This document shows, in pieces, positions 27,086 through 36,100 of a stretch of DNA of 64,000 bases. Position 1 is the stretch's first letter; every line of letters starts with the position of its first letter. This stretch comes from Bacillus sp. SORGH_AS_0510 (GTDB lineage Bacteria > Bacillota > Bacilli > Bacillales > Cytobacillaceae), in NCBI RefSeq assembly GCF_030818775.1, contig NZ_JAUTAU010000001.1:4528001-4592000 (forward strand). The letters run 5' to 3'. Made by a program: the position numbers and the translations under genes. The notes below the pieces were generated by a model. It worked only from the letters and a program-made list of their open reading frames with translations, was not told where the DNA came from and made no database searches.

Positions 27086-27267
27086 GGCTGTGTTAAAGAA
27101 CAATGTTGATTATTGCACCCTGTTGATTGGAGCGGAAGACGCGAAGACTCCTGTGGGAGTATGGTTCAGGGGAGACCCCGCAGACGCTTGCGTCGAGGAG
27201 GCTCGCCGAAACACCCACGAACCGCTCGCGTCTGGAGCGGGAATCAACAGGCAAGTTTAACAGAGCC
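27086..27267. mobile_element. MITE-like element, 182 bp, with 8-bp target duplication
   Basis: Ends GGCTGTGTTAAAGAACA and (inverted) GGCTCTGTTAAACTTGC form terminal inverted repeats that continue into TGTTGAT. AATAAAAA flanks both sides (27078-27085 and 27268-27275), a probable target-site duplication. The inside is GC-rich and highly structured (GGGGAGACCCC, CGAGGAGGCTCGCC). No transposase, so it would be mobilised in trans. I recall similar GC-rich blocks scattered in many Bacillaceae genomes. Small ORFs inside it are not real genes. Confidence 0.85.
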
Positions 27268-27363
27268 AATAAAAATAATAAACTTCACTTTTCTCTCACA
27301 AAGCTTTTATATGATAAAAATAGAGGCTCTACTAAAACTATATAAATAAGGAGAACGGAGTAA

Positions 27364-28737
27364 ATGGAAGCAGTTAAATTAAACACGGCAACGCAAAGTC
27401 ATAAGCAGGTCAATACCTCTCTTTATAAAGCCATATGGCGTTGGCATTTTTATGCGGGAATTATTTTTGCACCTTTTCTTATTATTCTTTCTATCACAGG
27501 TTCAATCTATTTATTTAAGCCACAAATTGAACAAGTGCTCTATCACGACTACTATACTGTTACTCCACAGGGAGATAGAGTATCAGCAGATCAGCAAATT
27601 GGGGAAGTAAAGAGGTTCTATCCTCATGCTCTAGTCACAAAATATCAGCCCGGAGAAAGTGCTACACGGACCAGCGAAGTCGGCATTCTCTCAAATAATA
27701 AGTCTCTCACCATTTTTATAAATCCTTATACAGGAAAAAAGGTCGGTGAGTTAAATAAAGAAGATCGGATCATGAATAAAATTGAAGAATTTCACGGTGA
27801 ATTAATGGCTGGTACGCTGGGTGACCGAATTGTTGAGTTAGCGGCGTGCTGGACCATCGTGTTAATCATTACGGGACTTTATTTATGGTTTCCTAATAAG
27901 AAGCAAAGTCTTTTAGGAGTACTTATCCCTAGATTGACAAAGGGAAAACAGATTCTGAGAAGAGATTTACATGCGGTACCTGCGGTTTGGCTCACTGTGG
28001 GAATGTTCTTTTTAGTTATGACAGGATTGCCATGGTCAGGCTTCTGGGGTAGTCACTTTCAAACGATTGCCACCAATTCTGGTGAAGGATATCCGCCGTC
28101 GATTTGGGGAGGAGATGCCCCAACTTCTACAGTTAAAACCAAAGACATTGCAGAGGTTCCATGGGCTGCTGAGAACTTAGATGTACCTGCCTCTAAGATT
28201 CAAGGCTTTATCCCACTGCCCATTGATGAAGTGATTAAGATCGCTAAACGTGAAGGAATTCATCCAAGCTATACAATTTCCATTCCACAGGACCAAACAA
28301 GCGTTTACACTTTATCTGCCTATCCACCAAAAGCTGAAGATGAGGTCACCCTACATGTTGATCAATACACAGGGGCGGTCTTAGCTGATTATCGTTTTGA
28401 AAATTACGGTCTCGTGGGAAAAATCGTGGCTTGGGGTATCACCTTACATAAAGGGACACAATTCGGTTTTGTCAATCAATTGATTAGTCTTCTGATTTGT
28501 TTAGGGATAATGTTCGTCGCTGTAAGTGGATGTTATTTATGGTGGAAACGCAAGCCGAAACAAGCTCTAGGTGCCCCTAAAGCCCCTAGTATGAAAAACA
28601 TGAAAGTCTTCCTACTCATATTAATAGGTTTAGGGATTTTATTTCCATTAGTAGGTTTATCGCTTATTGCTGTCTGGCTAATAGACTGGTTGATCATTCA
28701 AAGAATACCTGTTATGAAGCGATTCCTGAATGCATAA
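27364..28737 (+). CDS. PepSY-associated membrane protein (PiuB/iron-regulated type)
   Basis: 457 residues. An N-terminal WRWHFYAGIIFAPFL helix is typical of PepSY_TM proteins; four or five membrane helices frame two PepSY-like extracellular domains (about 60-125 and 270-340), and the last helices are near 380-400 and 420-450. The family often accompanies iron or copper uptake and ferric reductase systems, sometimes binding heme through helix histidines. GGAGAACGGAG precedes the ATG. Likely operon with the lipoprotein 26 nt downstream; divergent from RR-HK-sco. Confidence 0.88.
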   Translation: MEAVKLNTATQSHKQVNTSLYKAIWRWHFYAGIIFAPFLIILSITGSIYLFKPQIEQVLYHDYYTVTPQGDRVSADQQIGEVKRFYPHALVTKYQPGESATRTSEVGILSNNKSLTIFINPYTGKKVGELNKEDRIMNKIEEFHGELMAGTLGDRIVELAACWTIVLIITGLYLWFPNKKQSLLGVLIPRLTKGKQILRRDLHAVPAVWLTVGMFFLVMTGLPWSGFWGSHFQTIATNSGEGYPPSIWGGDAPTSTVKTKDIAEVPWAAENLDVPASKIQGFIPLPIDEVIKIAKREGIHPSYTISIPQDQTSVYTLSAYPPKAEDEVTLHVDQYTGAVLADYRFENYGLVGKIVAWGITLHKGTQFGFVNQLISLLICLGIMFVAVSGCYLWWKRKPKQALGAPKAPSMKNMKVFLLILIGLGILFPLVGLSLIAVWLIDWLIIQRIPVMKRFLNA

Positions 28738-28763
28738 CTTGAAAAAAACGGGGTGCCTTTGAT

Positions 28764-29234
28764 ATGAAAAAAATAAAATTTATTTTCTTACTAGCCATTT
28801 TGAGTGCATGTTTAAGTGCTTGCTCTTTGCATGAGGATGTTGCTGATCTTTACAAAAAAGAAACACCTCTTGAAGCAGAAATAGTCATTCCTGATTCTTT
28901 CTCCGATAACAACCATGAAACAATCAAGGCCATTCTGACTCAAGGTGGTATAAAAGTAAAAAATGCAGATTTTGTTCATTTTGAGATTTGGAAACAGGAT
29001 GGTACACTACAATATCCGATGGAAGAAGCCAGAGTGTCTGACGATGGAACTTATATCATCAGTAAAGATTTTGATAGCGAGGGGCTATACTTTGTTAAAT
29101 TACACGCAGGCAACAATGGTTCAATGATCATGCCTCAAAAGCAATTTATTGTAGGCAAGCTTTCCAAAAGTGAACTCGAATTCTTGCAAAAAGATGTACC
29201 TATTCAGAGTAATACTAATGAACATCACCATTAA
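28764..29234 (+). CDS. YtkA-like/FixH-like lipoprotein
   Basis: 156 residues. Lipoprotein signal with Cys near 20 (LSAC), then an Ig-like YtkA fold (FVHFEIWKQDG, DGTYIISKDF, GLYFVKLHAG). It ends in HHH, a possible metal-binding tail. YtkA/FixH-type proteins sit with copper or cytochrome oxidase genes, matching the nearby Sco and PepSY genes. The last 20 bp overlap the end of the convergent germination gene, probably because that gene has a new, accidental C-terminus. Confidence 0.8.
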   Translation: MKKIKFIFLLAILSACLSACSLHEDVADLYKKETPLEAEIVIPDSFSDNNHETIKAILTQGGIKVKNADFVHFEIWKQDGTLQYPMEEARVSDDGTYIISKDFDSEGLYFVKLHAGNNGSMIMPQKQFIVGKLSKSELEFLQKDVPIQSNTNEHHH

Positions 29235-30273
29235 AAGAAATGGGGACAGTCCCCCGCTGCGGAAGACGCGCCCCGCCCTCTTTGAATAACTCAAACATGA
29301 CGAGCATGAGTAAGACTTCGATTAACGGGGAAAATGGCAATCCTAATCTTGACACTGTTATTGTGGCAATAAGAGGGAGTGGTAATTGTCCTACATTATG
29401 GGTAATCAAGGCTGTATAAAACCCGGGCAGAAAAGTTGTCGTAAAAAGCCCTATAATTCGTAATGTTCGTTCCAATGATGCAAAATAAAAACTAGTGTTA
29501 GCATCCTCAGGTGTTTTAAATAAAAAAGAAAGATCGGCCGGTGCTATTAGTACGGTTGGAGCCCCATCCACTACAATAGCAAATCTCCCTTGGTTGATTG
29601 ATTCTACGACGAAATCAGCTCTGCCTGAATAATTAACAGGTGGGATAAGCGCAAATTTTTGCTCCATTAAATATTCCATCAACATCGATGTACTCGTTAA
29701 AATATCAACATCTAATGCCCCAAGCCGCCCCTGAATATCTTGCAATACCTGTTCATTAATGACATCTTTTATATAAAGAAGAGCCACTCTTGTATTGGTC
29801 CGTTTACCGATGGAATAATTTTCAACAATCAGTGAAGAAGTCCGCAGGCGCTTGCGAATTAACCCAAGATTAATGGTAATATCCTCAACAAAACCATCCT
29901 TCGCTCCTCGAATCGAGACCTCAGCTACTGACTCATCCGGCTGTCTGGTAGGAGTTTTACTAATATCATAAAAATAAACAAAATCTCCCTCAGGTATCAC
30001 CATTAATCTTCCTGAAAAAATAGCCTCCTCCATTTTTTCTTTATCAATGGAATCCTTCTTTCCCACCTCCAACTGTAATGTCTGATAAATGGAGCTAGCC
30101 GTATCAATGGAGGGCAGCTGTAATGATGCAATGAGACTAGCATCCGTTAATGGCCTACAATAAACAAATATCGCCGGACGCTCCTGACATTGATCCACTT
30201 TTATTTCTATATCAGCGGAATAATTGAACATCCTTTTTAAGTTATTAACAGAGAAAATCTGTTCATTTGTCAT
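29215..30273 (-). pseudogene. Spore germination receptor A subunit (GerA family), C-terminally truncated
   Basis: 352 residues, whereas GerA-type A subunits have about 480-500. The soluble N-terminal domain and first membrane helices are intact (GRFAIVVDGAPTVLIAP, ITVSRLGLPFSPLIEVLLM). At FELFKEGGARLP, where the family continues for over 100 residues of membrane domain, the sequence runs into half of a GGGGGACTGTCCCC palindrome, which encodes the foreign tail QRGTVPISFNGDVH. It overlaps the upstream B subunit by 4 nt. A functional receptor is unlikely unless the shortened form still assembles. Confidence 0.88.
29242..29262. repeat. Half copy of the GGGGACAGTCCCC palindrome at the gerA breakpoint
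   Basis: GGGGACAGTCCCCCGCTGCG, one arm plus the stem start of the dispersed palindrome family, abutting the point where the GerA reading frame stops resembling its family. Confidence 0.85.
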
Positions 30274-31355
30274 TCACCTCTACCTCCTAACCATTTTTGT
30301 TTATTTTTCAAGATGTATATAGCTAAGATAGAAATTTGTATGATTAGTAAAAGGAAGGATACCGGTCTGAAATATCCATAAATTACAGTCGCGAAAGGAC
30401 TTTGATCAAATGGATAGACACTAGCAATAAAGAGGAGGAAATATATGATTCTTATTAGCTTTACATTCTCCATTCCTTTTGTAAAAATTCGGCAAGAGAT
30501 AAAAACGAATAAACTTATCCTGATCACTCCGCCTGAAAGCCATTGATAGATGGCAAAAAAATCAGCATGTGAAAAATACCGGCCAATTGAAATTAAGCGC
30601 CACTCTTCATATGCAGGATAGCGATATTGCGCTGCTTTTTCCGGACCGAATTCAACAATGGCACCCATAGTTGGACCCAGCATTAACCCGATGATAATCA
30701 GACCAACAATGAATAATTGCTTTCTTGAAACAGCTTTTTGTAATACAGGCGTTAAGAAAATAATGATAAATAACTCGAGGATTGGTAAGGAAGTGTATAT
30801 AAGTCCCTTTGCTATTGGTAAATAGCCATCAGTAAACACAGGTAATAAAAGTTCATAATGTTTTTTCTTCATGTTCGCAAAGGAAATAAAGAAACCTAAT
30901 AAAAGAACAAGCGGGCAGAGAATACTGCTTAGCAGCCCAATCGAAAACAATCCTGCTTCTGTACAAAACAAACAGAAAATGAGTAATACAAGGGCAAGGG
31001 TAAAACTGTTAAATCCCTGCATATAGCTCATCTGTGACCAGTAAATAATATCCTTCGCTGTGACAAAGGCACTTATAAGCATATAAACTGCTAGCGGCAA
31101 AAGGAGAAAATAATAATTAAAAGAGCTCGCATGGTCCCTTAGAAGCTGAATGATGGACCGTTTTTTTATGATGGTGACAATTTTATACAGTAAATAAATC
31201 CAAAACGGTAGAACGATGAGCGTTAATAAAATGGTAATCCATGAACCTCTTTTTGCTATGGATAAAAGAAAGGGAATAATTTCAACATGTGCAAAAAGGC
31301 CCACAGAAAGTAAAATAACGTATACAATGGATATAAATCTTAACTTATTCTGCAT
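30270..31355 (-). CDS. Spore germination permease, GerB/YndE type
   Basis: 361 residues, about ten membrane helices, of the APC-superfamily GerB group (nutrient-receptor subunit in the spore inner membrane). Seen: SLPILELFIIIFLTP, the ATVIYGYFRPVSF ending and the loop GPEKAAQYRYPAYEEWRLIS typical of the family. Order here is B then A, with no C subunit, whereas classical operons run A-B-C. The A partner is truncated, so this receptor may be decaying. Confidence 0.88.
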   Translation of the reverse strand: MQNKLRFISIVYVILLSVGLFAHVEIIPFLLSIAKRGSWITILLTLIVLPFWIYLLYKIVTIIKKRSIIQLLRDHASSFNYYFLLLPLAVYMLISAFVTAKDIIYWSQMSYMQGFNSFTLALVLLIFCLFCTEAGLFSIGLLSSILCPLVLLLGFFISFANMKKKHYELLLPVFTDGYLPIAKGLIYTSLPILELFIIIFLTPVLQKAVSRKQLFIVGLIIIGLMLGPTMGAIVEFGPEKAAQYRYPAYEEWRLISIGRYFSHADFFAIYQWLSGGVIRISLFVFISCRIFTKGMENVKLIRIIYFLLFIASVYPFDQSPFATVIYGYFRPVSFLLLIIQISILAIYILKNKQKWLGGRGE

Positions 31356-31436
31356 TTATTCGTGTCCTTTTTTTCCATATTATTTAACTCTATATCTGTC
31401 TCTATTCAGATATATTTGTATTGAGAGGAGCATTCG

Positions 31437-32372
31437 ATGTACGTCCACCGTGATTACCCCGACTTTTCGTGGTCAAATTCCAGGCACAAGACTTTTTTAG
31501 AGTGCGCCAGAAAGTACTATCATCAATACTATGAATCTCATAATGGTTGGCTATATGAGTCGCCGGAAGAAAACAAGTCATCTTACCGTTTAAAGAACAT
31601 TAAAAATATCCCTATTCTTTTGGGAGATGAGATCCATAAAGTCATTGATCGGCAGCTTAAGAATTTCCTTAATGGGAAAGGTTTATTGAGTGAAAATGAG
31701 CTGATGGGGATGGTTATTCAGAATCTTAATAGAGCTTATCTCGATTCGACTAAGTTCCGTCAGCATTGGTTTCAAAAACCGAAGAGGCACCAAATGCTAC
31801 ATGAAATCTATTATGGAGATGGTCTAAGCCCTGAAGAAATCAGTGCTGCTAAAATTAAATTAGAGATGTGCGTGAAAAATTTTTTCACAAGTAAAACCTA
31901 TCAAGATATCCTGACAAAGATAGAAATGAATGTGTTACATTCTGAGGATTTTCAGACCTTTGAAGTCAACGGTGTCGATGTTTTCGTGGTGCTGGACTTT
32001 GTTTATAAAGATGTGAGCCAGGAAAAATGGATCGTGGTTGACTGGAAAACGGGGAAAGAGTCAGAGGATGACCGAAAACAGTTGGCCTTCTATGCACTTT
32101 TCCTTTCAAGGATACACAATATCCCGATCGAAGATATCATTTTACGGAATGAGTATTTGTTGTCCGGCAAGTGCCAGGAATATCAATTATCGGAGTTTGA
32201 AATTGACTCCGCACAACAGTTGATGAATGAAAGCATCTATCATATGTTGAACTATTTAGAGGATCCAGTGAAGAATAAGCCACTTGAAAAAGAGCTGTTC
32301 GACATGAAGCAATCGAAAAGGTGTTATAGTTGTAATTTTAGAGAGAAGTGTGAAGAAGTCCACCTAAAATAA
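31437..32372 (+). CDS. PD-(D/E)XK nuclease, Cas4/AddB-like with four cysteines
   Basis: 311 residues. RecB-type nuclease core: FVVLDFVYKD and IVVDWKTGK supply the acidic and Lys active-site residues (D about 183, D-x-K about 201-203). Cys23 in FLECARKYY and the C-terminal CYSCNFREKC (about 296-305) match the four-Cys iron-sulfur arrangement of Cas4 and AddB. The N-terminal SWSNSRHKTFLEC segment is typical of stand-alone PDDEXK_1 proteins. No cas genes or CRISPR are near; the gene is monocistronic. DNA repair or end processing is likely. Confidence 0.87.
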   Translation: MYVHRDYPDFSWSNSRHKTFLECARKYYHQYYESHNGWLYESPEENKSSYRLKNIKNIPILLGDEIHKVIDRQLKNFLNGKGLLSENELMGMVIQNLNRAYLDSTKFRQHWFQKPKRHQMLHEIYYGDGLSPEEISAAKIKLEMCVKNFFTSKTYQDILTKIEMNVLHSEDFQTFEVNGVDVFVVLDFVYKDVSQEKWIVVDWKTGKESEDDRKQLAFYALFLSRIHNIPIEDIILRNEYLLSGKCQEYQLSEFEIDSAQQLMNESIYHMLNYLEDPVKNKPLEKELFDMKQSKRCYSCNFREKCEEVHLK

Positions 32373-32390
32373 CCTATAGGTGGACTTTTT
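32356..32390 (+). terminator. Terminator of the PDDEXK nuclease
   Basis: AAGTCCACCT/AGGTGGACTT with TTTTT after it. The first arm lies inside the last codons of the gene. Confidence 0.85.
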
Positions 32391-32395
32391 CCTTC

Positions 32396-33382
32396 TCACG
32401 AATTAACATTGCTCAAGAATCCCCGCCTCAAGTTTGCTTGAACACGGATAAATTTTTCTCTTACGCTTTCAAGCCAACTAGGTGCCTCTTCCATTTCACT
32501 ATCTTCTAATGACCATAACAACCTAGCAAATGTATATAAGTTCTTAAACCTTTGGAATGTCCGGTATTGTTGGATTATGACCTGATCCAAGGCCAAAACT
32601 GAGCGATAACCTGTTAAAAAGGATTGTACTCTATCATTTGAAAAAGGGTCATCTCCCTCTAGGAAATCATCTAGGGCTGCAACTAAATCTATTGCATACC
32701 AACCATACATCGCATCATCAAAATCTATTACATTGAACAAGCTAGATTCTTCCTCATAAAAAAGATTATCCAATTGAAAATCATAATGAATGAGTCCATA
32801 TGTCTCCATAGAGGTTGGAAGTCCCTCTAGCAATTCTGTAACGTTCCTTAGTTCTTCTAATGCTTCATGCTCCTGTGGATGACTTTTTATCACACCTTCG
32901 ATTTTCTTTATCACATCTTTCCAACTTTTTCTTGTTGGACCAACAGGACTGTAGTTTTTAGATAAAGAATGCAATGCCGCTAGGGCTCTTCCCCAGGCTT
33001 CAAATTGTTGCTCGTTCGCATTTTCGTCCAACATTTTTCCATTTGCCGCTTGAAAAACAACTGCGAGATAGGTTCCTTCCGAGGTTTGTTCAGACACAAT
33101 TTCCGTTTTTTTTATTGTTGGAATGGTAGAAACACAAGGATAGCCGCAATTTTTCAAGTAGTTCAGGAAATCCAGCTCCGCTTTCATTTCTTCCCACGTT
33201 CTCTCCTTCTCCGAGTTAAAGCGTAAAAAATACCGTTGTTGGTTATGCTCAAAAACATATACAAAGTTTGAGCTGGCTCGCCAAAATTTCAATGTTCCTT
33301 CATCATGTTTCCAGTGTTGGATTAGCCTGCTTGCTATCTTATCAGATGCCAATCCTTTTACCATTGTTCCAAGATTCATCAT
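32396..33382 (-). CDS. APH/choline-kinase-like phosphotransferase
   Basis: 328 residues of the aminoglycoside phosphotransferase fold. Catalytic loop HYDFQLDNLF (H-x-D-x4-N) and metal-binding DFDDAMYGWYAIDLV are intact; the N-lobe has YFLRFNSEKER with a Lys/Arg nucleotide contact. This branch (homoserine kinase/YcbJ-like APH) phosphorylates small alcohols or sugars; it is not evidence for drug resistance. Start at 33382 (MMNLGT) chosen for GGAAGGGG 10 nt upstream; an in-frame ATG earlier has no ribosome site. Cytoplasmic, monocistronic. Confidence 0.85.
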   Translation of the reverse strand: MMNLGTMVKGLASDKIASRLIQHWKHDEGTLKFWRASSNFVYVFEHNQQRYFLRFNSEKERTWEEMKAELDFLNYLKNCGYPCVSTIPTIKKTEIVSEQTSEGTYLAVVFQAANGKMLDENANEQQFEAWGRALAALHSLSKNYSPVGPTRKSWKDVIKKIEGVIKSHPQEHEALEELRNVTELLEGLPTSMETYGLIHYDFQLDNLFYEEESSLFNVIDFDDAMYGWYAIDLVAALDDFLEGDDPFSNDRVQSFLTGYRSVLALDQVIIQQYRTFQRFKNLYTFARLLWSLEDSEMEEAPSWLESVREKFIRVQANLRRGFLSNVNS

Positions 33383-33519
33383 GCTACGTTTACCCCTTCC
33401 CATTATTAGGAAATACAAATTTTCTATATATTCGCTGTGAAATTCACAATTTCCTTCTTATAACTGGTAAAGCCTCATTACACCAACTTAAGGGTAATAG
33501 GAAAATGTTCGGCTATTGC

Positions 33520-33528
33520 TGGTATAAT
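33520..33528 (+). promoter_or_regulatory. Extended -10 promoter with near-leaderless transcript
   Basis: TGGTATAAT fits TGnTATAAT; no -35 box is visible. Transcription would start around 33535, only about a dozen bases before the ATG at 33548. Confidence 0.5.
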
Positions 33529-33547
33529 AGATAGAATAGTGTTGTTG

Positions 33548-34552
33548 ATGACATTTGAGGTGAATAAAATAAATAGATTACAGTTGGTTAACACAGAAGA
33601 TCGTTCTTCGGAAAATCGAACGACCTATATTTATACTTACTCCCATTCTGAGGATGAACACTCTTTGTGCGCTTTGGAAATGCGCTCATTATTTGGTGTG
33701 GATGCTCCTTCTCAGGTCTTGGAAAGCTCTGTCAAAATTGACCCCAGTCGAAGTCCTTTTATTAAGGAAAGAATTACTGTTCTGTTTGAGGCAGAAATTC
33801 TTGAGGAGCTTTTTTCAAAGGTGAACACAATAGAACTTGGAAGCGCCACGTTTAAAGTCACTTTTGTAAAAAATCCTGGCCAGCCGAAGAGTGAACGACC
33901 AGGATTTGAAAAAAGACGTCAAATTGAACGCACGATTGGATTACAAATAATTGGGAAAGCAGACCTTCGTCAGCCTGATCGATTATTTGGTGTGATGCAT
34001 GTTAACGGGAGATGGGTGTTTGGTGAGTATGTTGAAAGCGAATCGGTTTGGTTTCAACACCAACAAAAGCCGCATAATTACTCCACTGCACTAAGCACTC
34101 GTGTCGCTCGAGCCGTCGTTAATATTGCTATCCCCGAACTAGAAGGCATCCAGGCTATTGATCCTTGCTGCGGCATTGGCACTGTTCTAGTTGAGGCCCG
34201 TTCGATGGGAATAGATATCGTTGGTAGCGACCGAAATCCTTTGATTTTGCCTGGAGCTCGAGAAAATATGGCGCATTTTGGTCTTATTTGCGAGATTACT
34301 TTAAGAGATATTTGTGATGTTTCGGGGCATTATGATGTGGCCATTATTGATTTGCCTTATAATTTGTGTTCAGTGATTTCCCCTGAAGTGCAGCTGGAGA
34401 TGCTTCAAAGTGCACGCAGATTTGCTGATAAAGTTGTCGTGGTAACAGTTGAACCCATTGATGAAATCTTGCTACAGGCAGGGTTTTCGATTGTCGATCG
34501 TGCTGTAGCGAAGAAAAGTGTATTTATTCGAGAAGTGATTGTTTGTAGTTGA
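33548..34552 (+). CDS. TRM11/THUMP-type RNA guanine methyltransferase
   Basis: 334 residues. The C-terminal Rossmann methyltransferase has AdoMet motif I DPCCGIGTVLVEARSMG, motif II VGSDRNPLI and catalytic motif IV DLPYNL (family N/D-P-P-Y type). The N-terminal half is a divergent THUMP-like region. This resembles tRNA/rRNA N2-guanosine methyltransferases (Trm14/TRM11, UPF0020). The start is uncertain: no ribosome site precedes ATG 33548 or GTG 33539, and a promoter lies immediately upstream, so the mRNA may be almost leaderless. Cytoplasmic. Confidence 0.82.
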   Translation: MTFEVNKINRLQLVNTEDRSSENRTTYIYTYSHSEDEHSLCALEMRSLFGVDAPSQVLESSVKIDPSRSPFIKERITVLFEAEILEELFSKVNTIELGSATFKVTFVKNPGQPKSERPGFEKRRQIERTIGLQIIGKADLRQPDRLFGVMHVNGRWVFGEYVESESVWFQHQQKPHNYSTALSTRVARAVVNIAIPELEGIQAIDPCCGIGTVLVEARSMGIDIVGSDRNPLILPGARENMAHFGLICEITLRDICDVSGHYDVAIIDLPYNLCSVISPEVQLEMLQSARRFADKVVVVTVEPIDEILLQAGFSIVDRAVAKKSVFIREVIVCS

Positions 34553-34583
34553 TAGGTACTAGTTGCTTCTGGCCCAAAACATT

Positions 34584-34657
34584 TAATCAAACGTTTGATT
34601 AGTTTTTCCTATCCTTGCGTACCAAGCTCTCCAGCGATTTAATCAAACGTTTGATTA
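34584..34657. repeat. Two identical 18-bp palindromes
   Basis: TAATCAAACGTTTGATTA occurs perfectly at 34584-34601 and 34640-34657, 56 bp apart, each followed by GTTTT. They lie between two convergent genes, so operator use is not obvious. They may be short terminator hairpins or protein binding sites. Confidence 0.75.
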
Positions 34658-34692
34658 GTTTTCAGAATCCGCCTTTAGTTACTAAACTCATA

Positions 34693-34725
34693 AAAATAGA
34701 CCTTCCCGAATTGAAGGTCTATTTT
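34693..34725 (-). terminator. Terminator of the Nudix gene
   Basis: AAAATAGACCTTC/GAAGGTCTATTTT perfect stem overlapping the Nudix stop codon. A near-identical stem is at 44388. Confidence 0.8.
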
Positions 34726-35171
34726 AGCATCGTAGAAAATTTTTGAGTCATCTGCTTAACTAACGGACTTGTCTGTTCTGGCAGTTCGTCTAACGGAAAA
34801 AATCCAGCATCTATAGTCTCTTTCCCATCAATCCTGATAGAACTATTCTTAATATCTTTTGATATATAAGCAATCGTAACTGGATAGAATTCATCACCAT
34901 TATCCAACTTCCGAAAATACTGCTCACCAGAAAAGACGTCTACCAACTGAAGATGCCCGATTTCCACTCCTGTTTCCTCAAGAACTTCCCTTCTTCCTGC
35001 CTCTTCTGCAGATTCCTTTAATTCTAACAACCCACCTGGAAGCCCCCAGACGCCTTCAGGTCTTTTCTGTAAAAGAATTTTCCCCTCATGATCAATGACA
35101 CCCACAACAGAACCAACTAAAATAAGCGGCCGAGTTCCAATGATATTACGTAAATCCTCAATATACCCCAT
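34719..35171 (-). CDS. Nudix hydrolase
   Basis: 150 residues. The Nudix box is complete: GG-x5-E-x7-REVLEETGV, preceded by GVWGLPG. It hydrolyses a nucleoside diphosphate linked to another moiety; substrate unknown. The N-terminal GYIEDLRNIIGTRPLI is typical of a common Bacillus Nudix subgroup. Start at 35171 chosen over 35174 for a 5-nt spacing from GGAGG. Confidence 0.9.
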   Translation of the reverse strand: MGYIEDLRNIIGTRPLILVGSVVGVIDHEGKILLQKRPEGVWGLPGGLLELKESAEEAGRREVLEETGVEIGHLQLVDVFSGEQYFRKLDNGDEFYPVTIAYISKDIKNSSIRIDGKETIDAGFFPLDELPEQTSPLVKQMTQKFSTMLK

Positions 35172-35211
35172 CATGTCCTCCAAACATTTCCCCAGCACAG
35201 CTTTACCTCAT

Positions 35212-35229
35212 CGGGGGACTGTCCCCCGG
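35212..35229. repeat. Short copy of the dispersed palindrome
   Basis: CGGGGGACTGTCCCCCGG, the two arms fused without the inner hairpin; same family as 7860 and 29242. Confidence 0.8.
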
Positions 35230-35233
35230 CCGA

Positions 35234-36034
35234 TTAAAGCAGTAAATCAATGTGGGATGATTCTTCTTTTTTTAAAGGATAAATCTCAAATGTGTCCGGT
35301 ATGATTTGTGTTGAGCGGTAAATCAGTTCAGAAACAGTTACACATTTATAGCCGTTCTTGTACAAAAAGTTCAAAATAGTGTCTAAGGCTTCCACCGTTT
35401 GGCATGTCTTAGAAAATTCACTGCCGTGCCAATCATGAAATAAGATGATATTCCCAGGCTTTACTCCCTTTGTTACATAGCTGCAAATTTGACTAGCAGG
35501 TGGATTGGCCCAGTCACGCGTATCTTGATTCCATGACCACAATACGACTTCTTTTTGGTTTTTTATTGCTGTATTAATAATCCGGTCATTATAAAAACCT
35601 CCTACTGGTCTATAGAGAGCTGGTTTAACCCCCGTGAACTTTCGGATGATTTTATCGGTTTCTTGTAATTCTGAAGTTAGTTTTGCAGATGAAATACTGC
35701 CATAAAGATGGTTATAAGTATGATTAGCAATCTCGTGCCCTTCTTTTACTTCCCGCTTTAAAATCGCGGGGAATCTTACCACTTTATTACCTGCTACAAA
35801 AAAAGTGGCCTTAGCGTCATACTTAGACAATAGATCAAGAATCTGAGGTGTAAAAAAAGGATGGGGTCCATCATCAAAAGTTATAGCAACTAATTTTTCC
35901 TTGGTGTTTACATCCCATATAACACGTCCAGTTTTTTCATATTCCTCCCTACTGTGCGTGCCTGCGTAAGCACTTAGTTGATAGGAAAAAATAAAAAAGG
36001 TTGAAAGTAGTGTGATAATTAGTCTTCTTTTCAT
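35234..36034 (-). CDS. Secreted polysaccharide deacetylase (NodB domain)
   Basis: 266 residues. Signal peptide (ends near LSAYA), then a NodB fold with motif 1 TFDDGPHP, motif 2 HEIANHTYNH (zinc ligands), motif 3 YRPVGGFYN and motif 5 HDWH: a full metal-dependent de-N-acetylase active site. It probably removes acetyl groups from peptidoglycan or another GlcNAc polymer outside the cell, as PdaA/PdaB/YlxY relatives do. Start at 36034 chosen for TTGGAGAG 7 nt upstream. Different in sequence from the second deacetylase at 43197. Confidence 0.9.
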   Translation of the reverse strand: MKRRLIITLLSTFFIFSYQLSAYAGTHSREEYEKTGRVIWDVNTKEKLVAITFDDGPHPFFTPQILDLLSKYDAKATFFVAGNKVVRFPAILKREVKEGHEIANHTYNHLYGSISSAKLTSELQETDKIIRKFTGVKPALYRPVGGFYNDRIINTAIKNQKEVVLWSWNQDTRDWANPPASQICSYVTKGVKPGNIILFHDWHGSEFSKTCQTVEALDTILNFLYKNGYKCVTVSELIYRSTQIIPDTFEIYPLKKEESSHIDLLL

Positions 36035-36100
36035 CGTAACACTCTCCAAGCTCATATTGAACTTAGTTTTTGGAGTGTTTCTTAAAAATATTTATAAAAA

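Noticed and set aside
27113..27349. Two ORFs over the MITE-like element at 27086
   Set aside because: They are frames through structured, GC-rich repeat DNA; no ribosome site, not conserved in the other copies.
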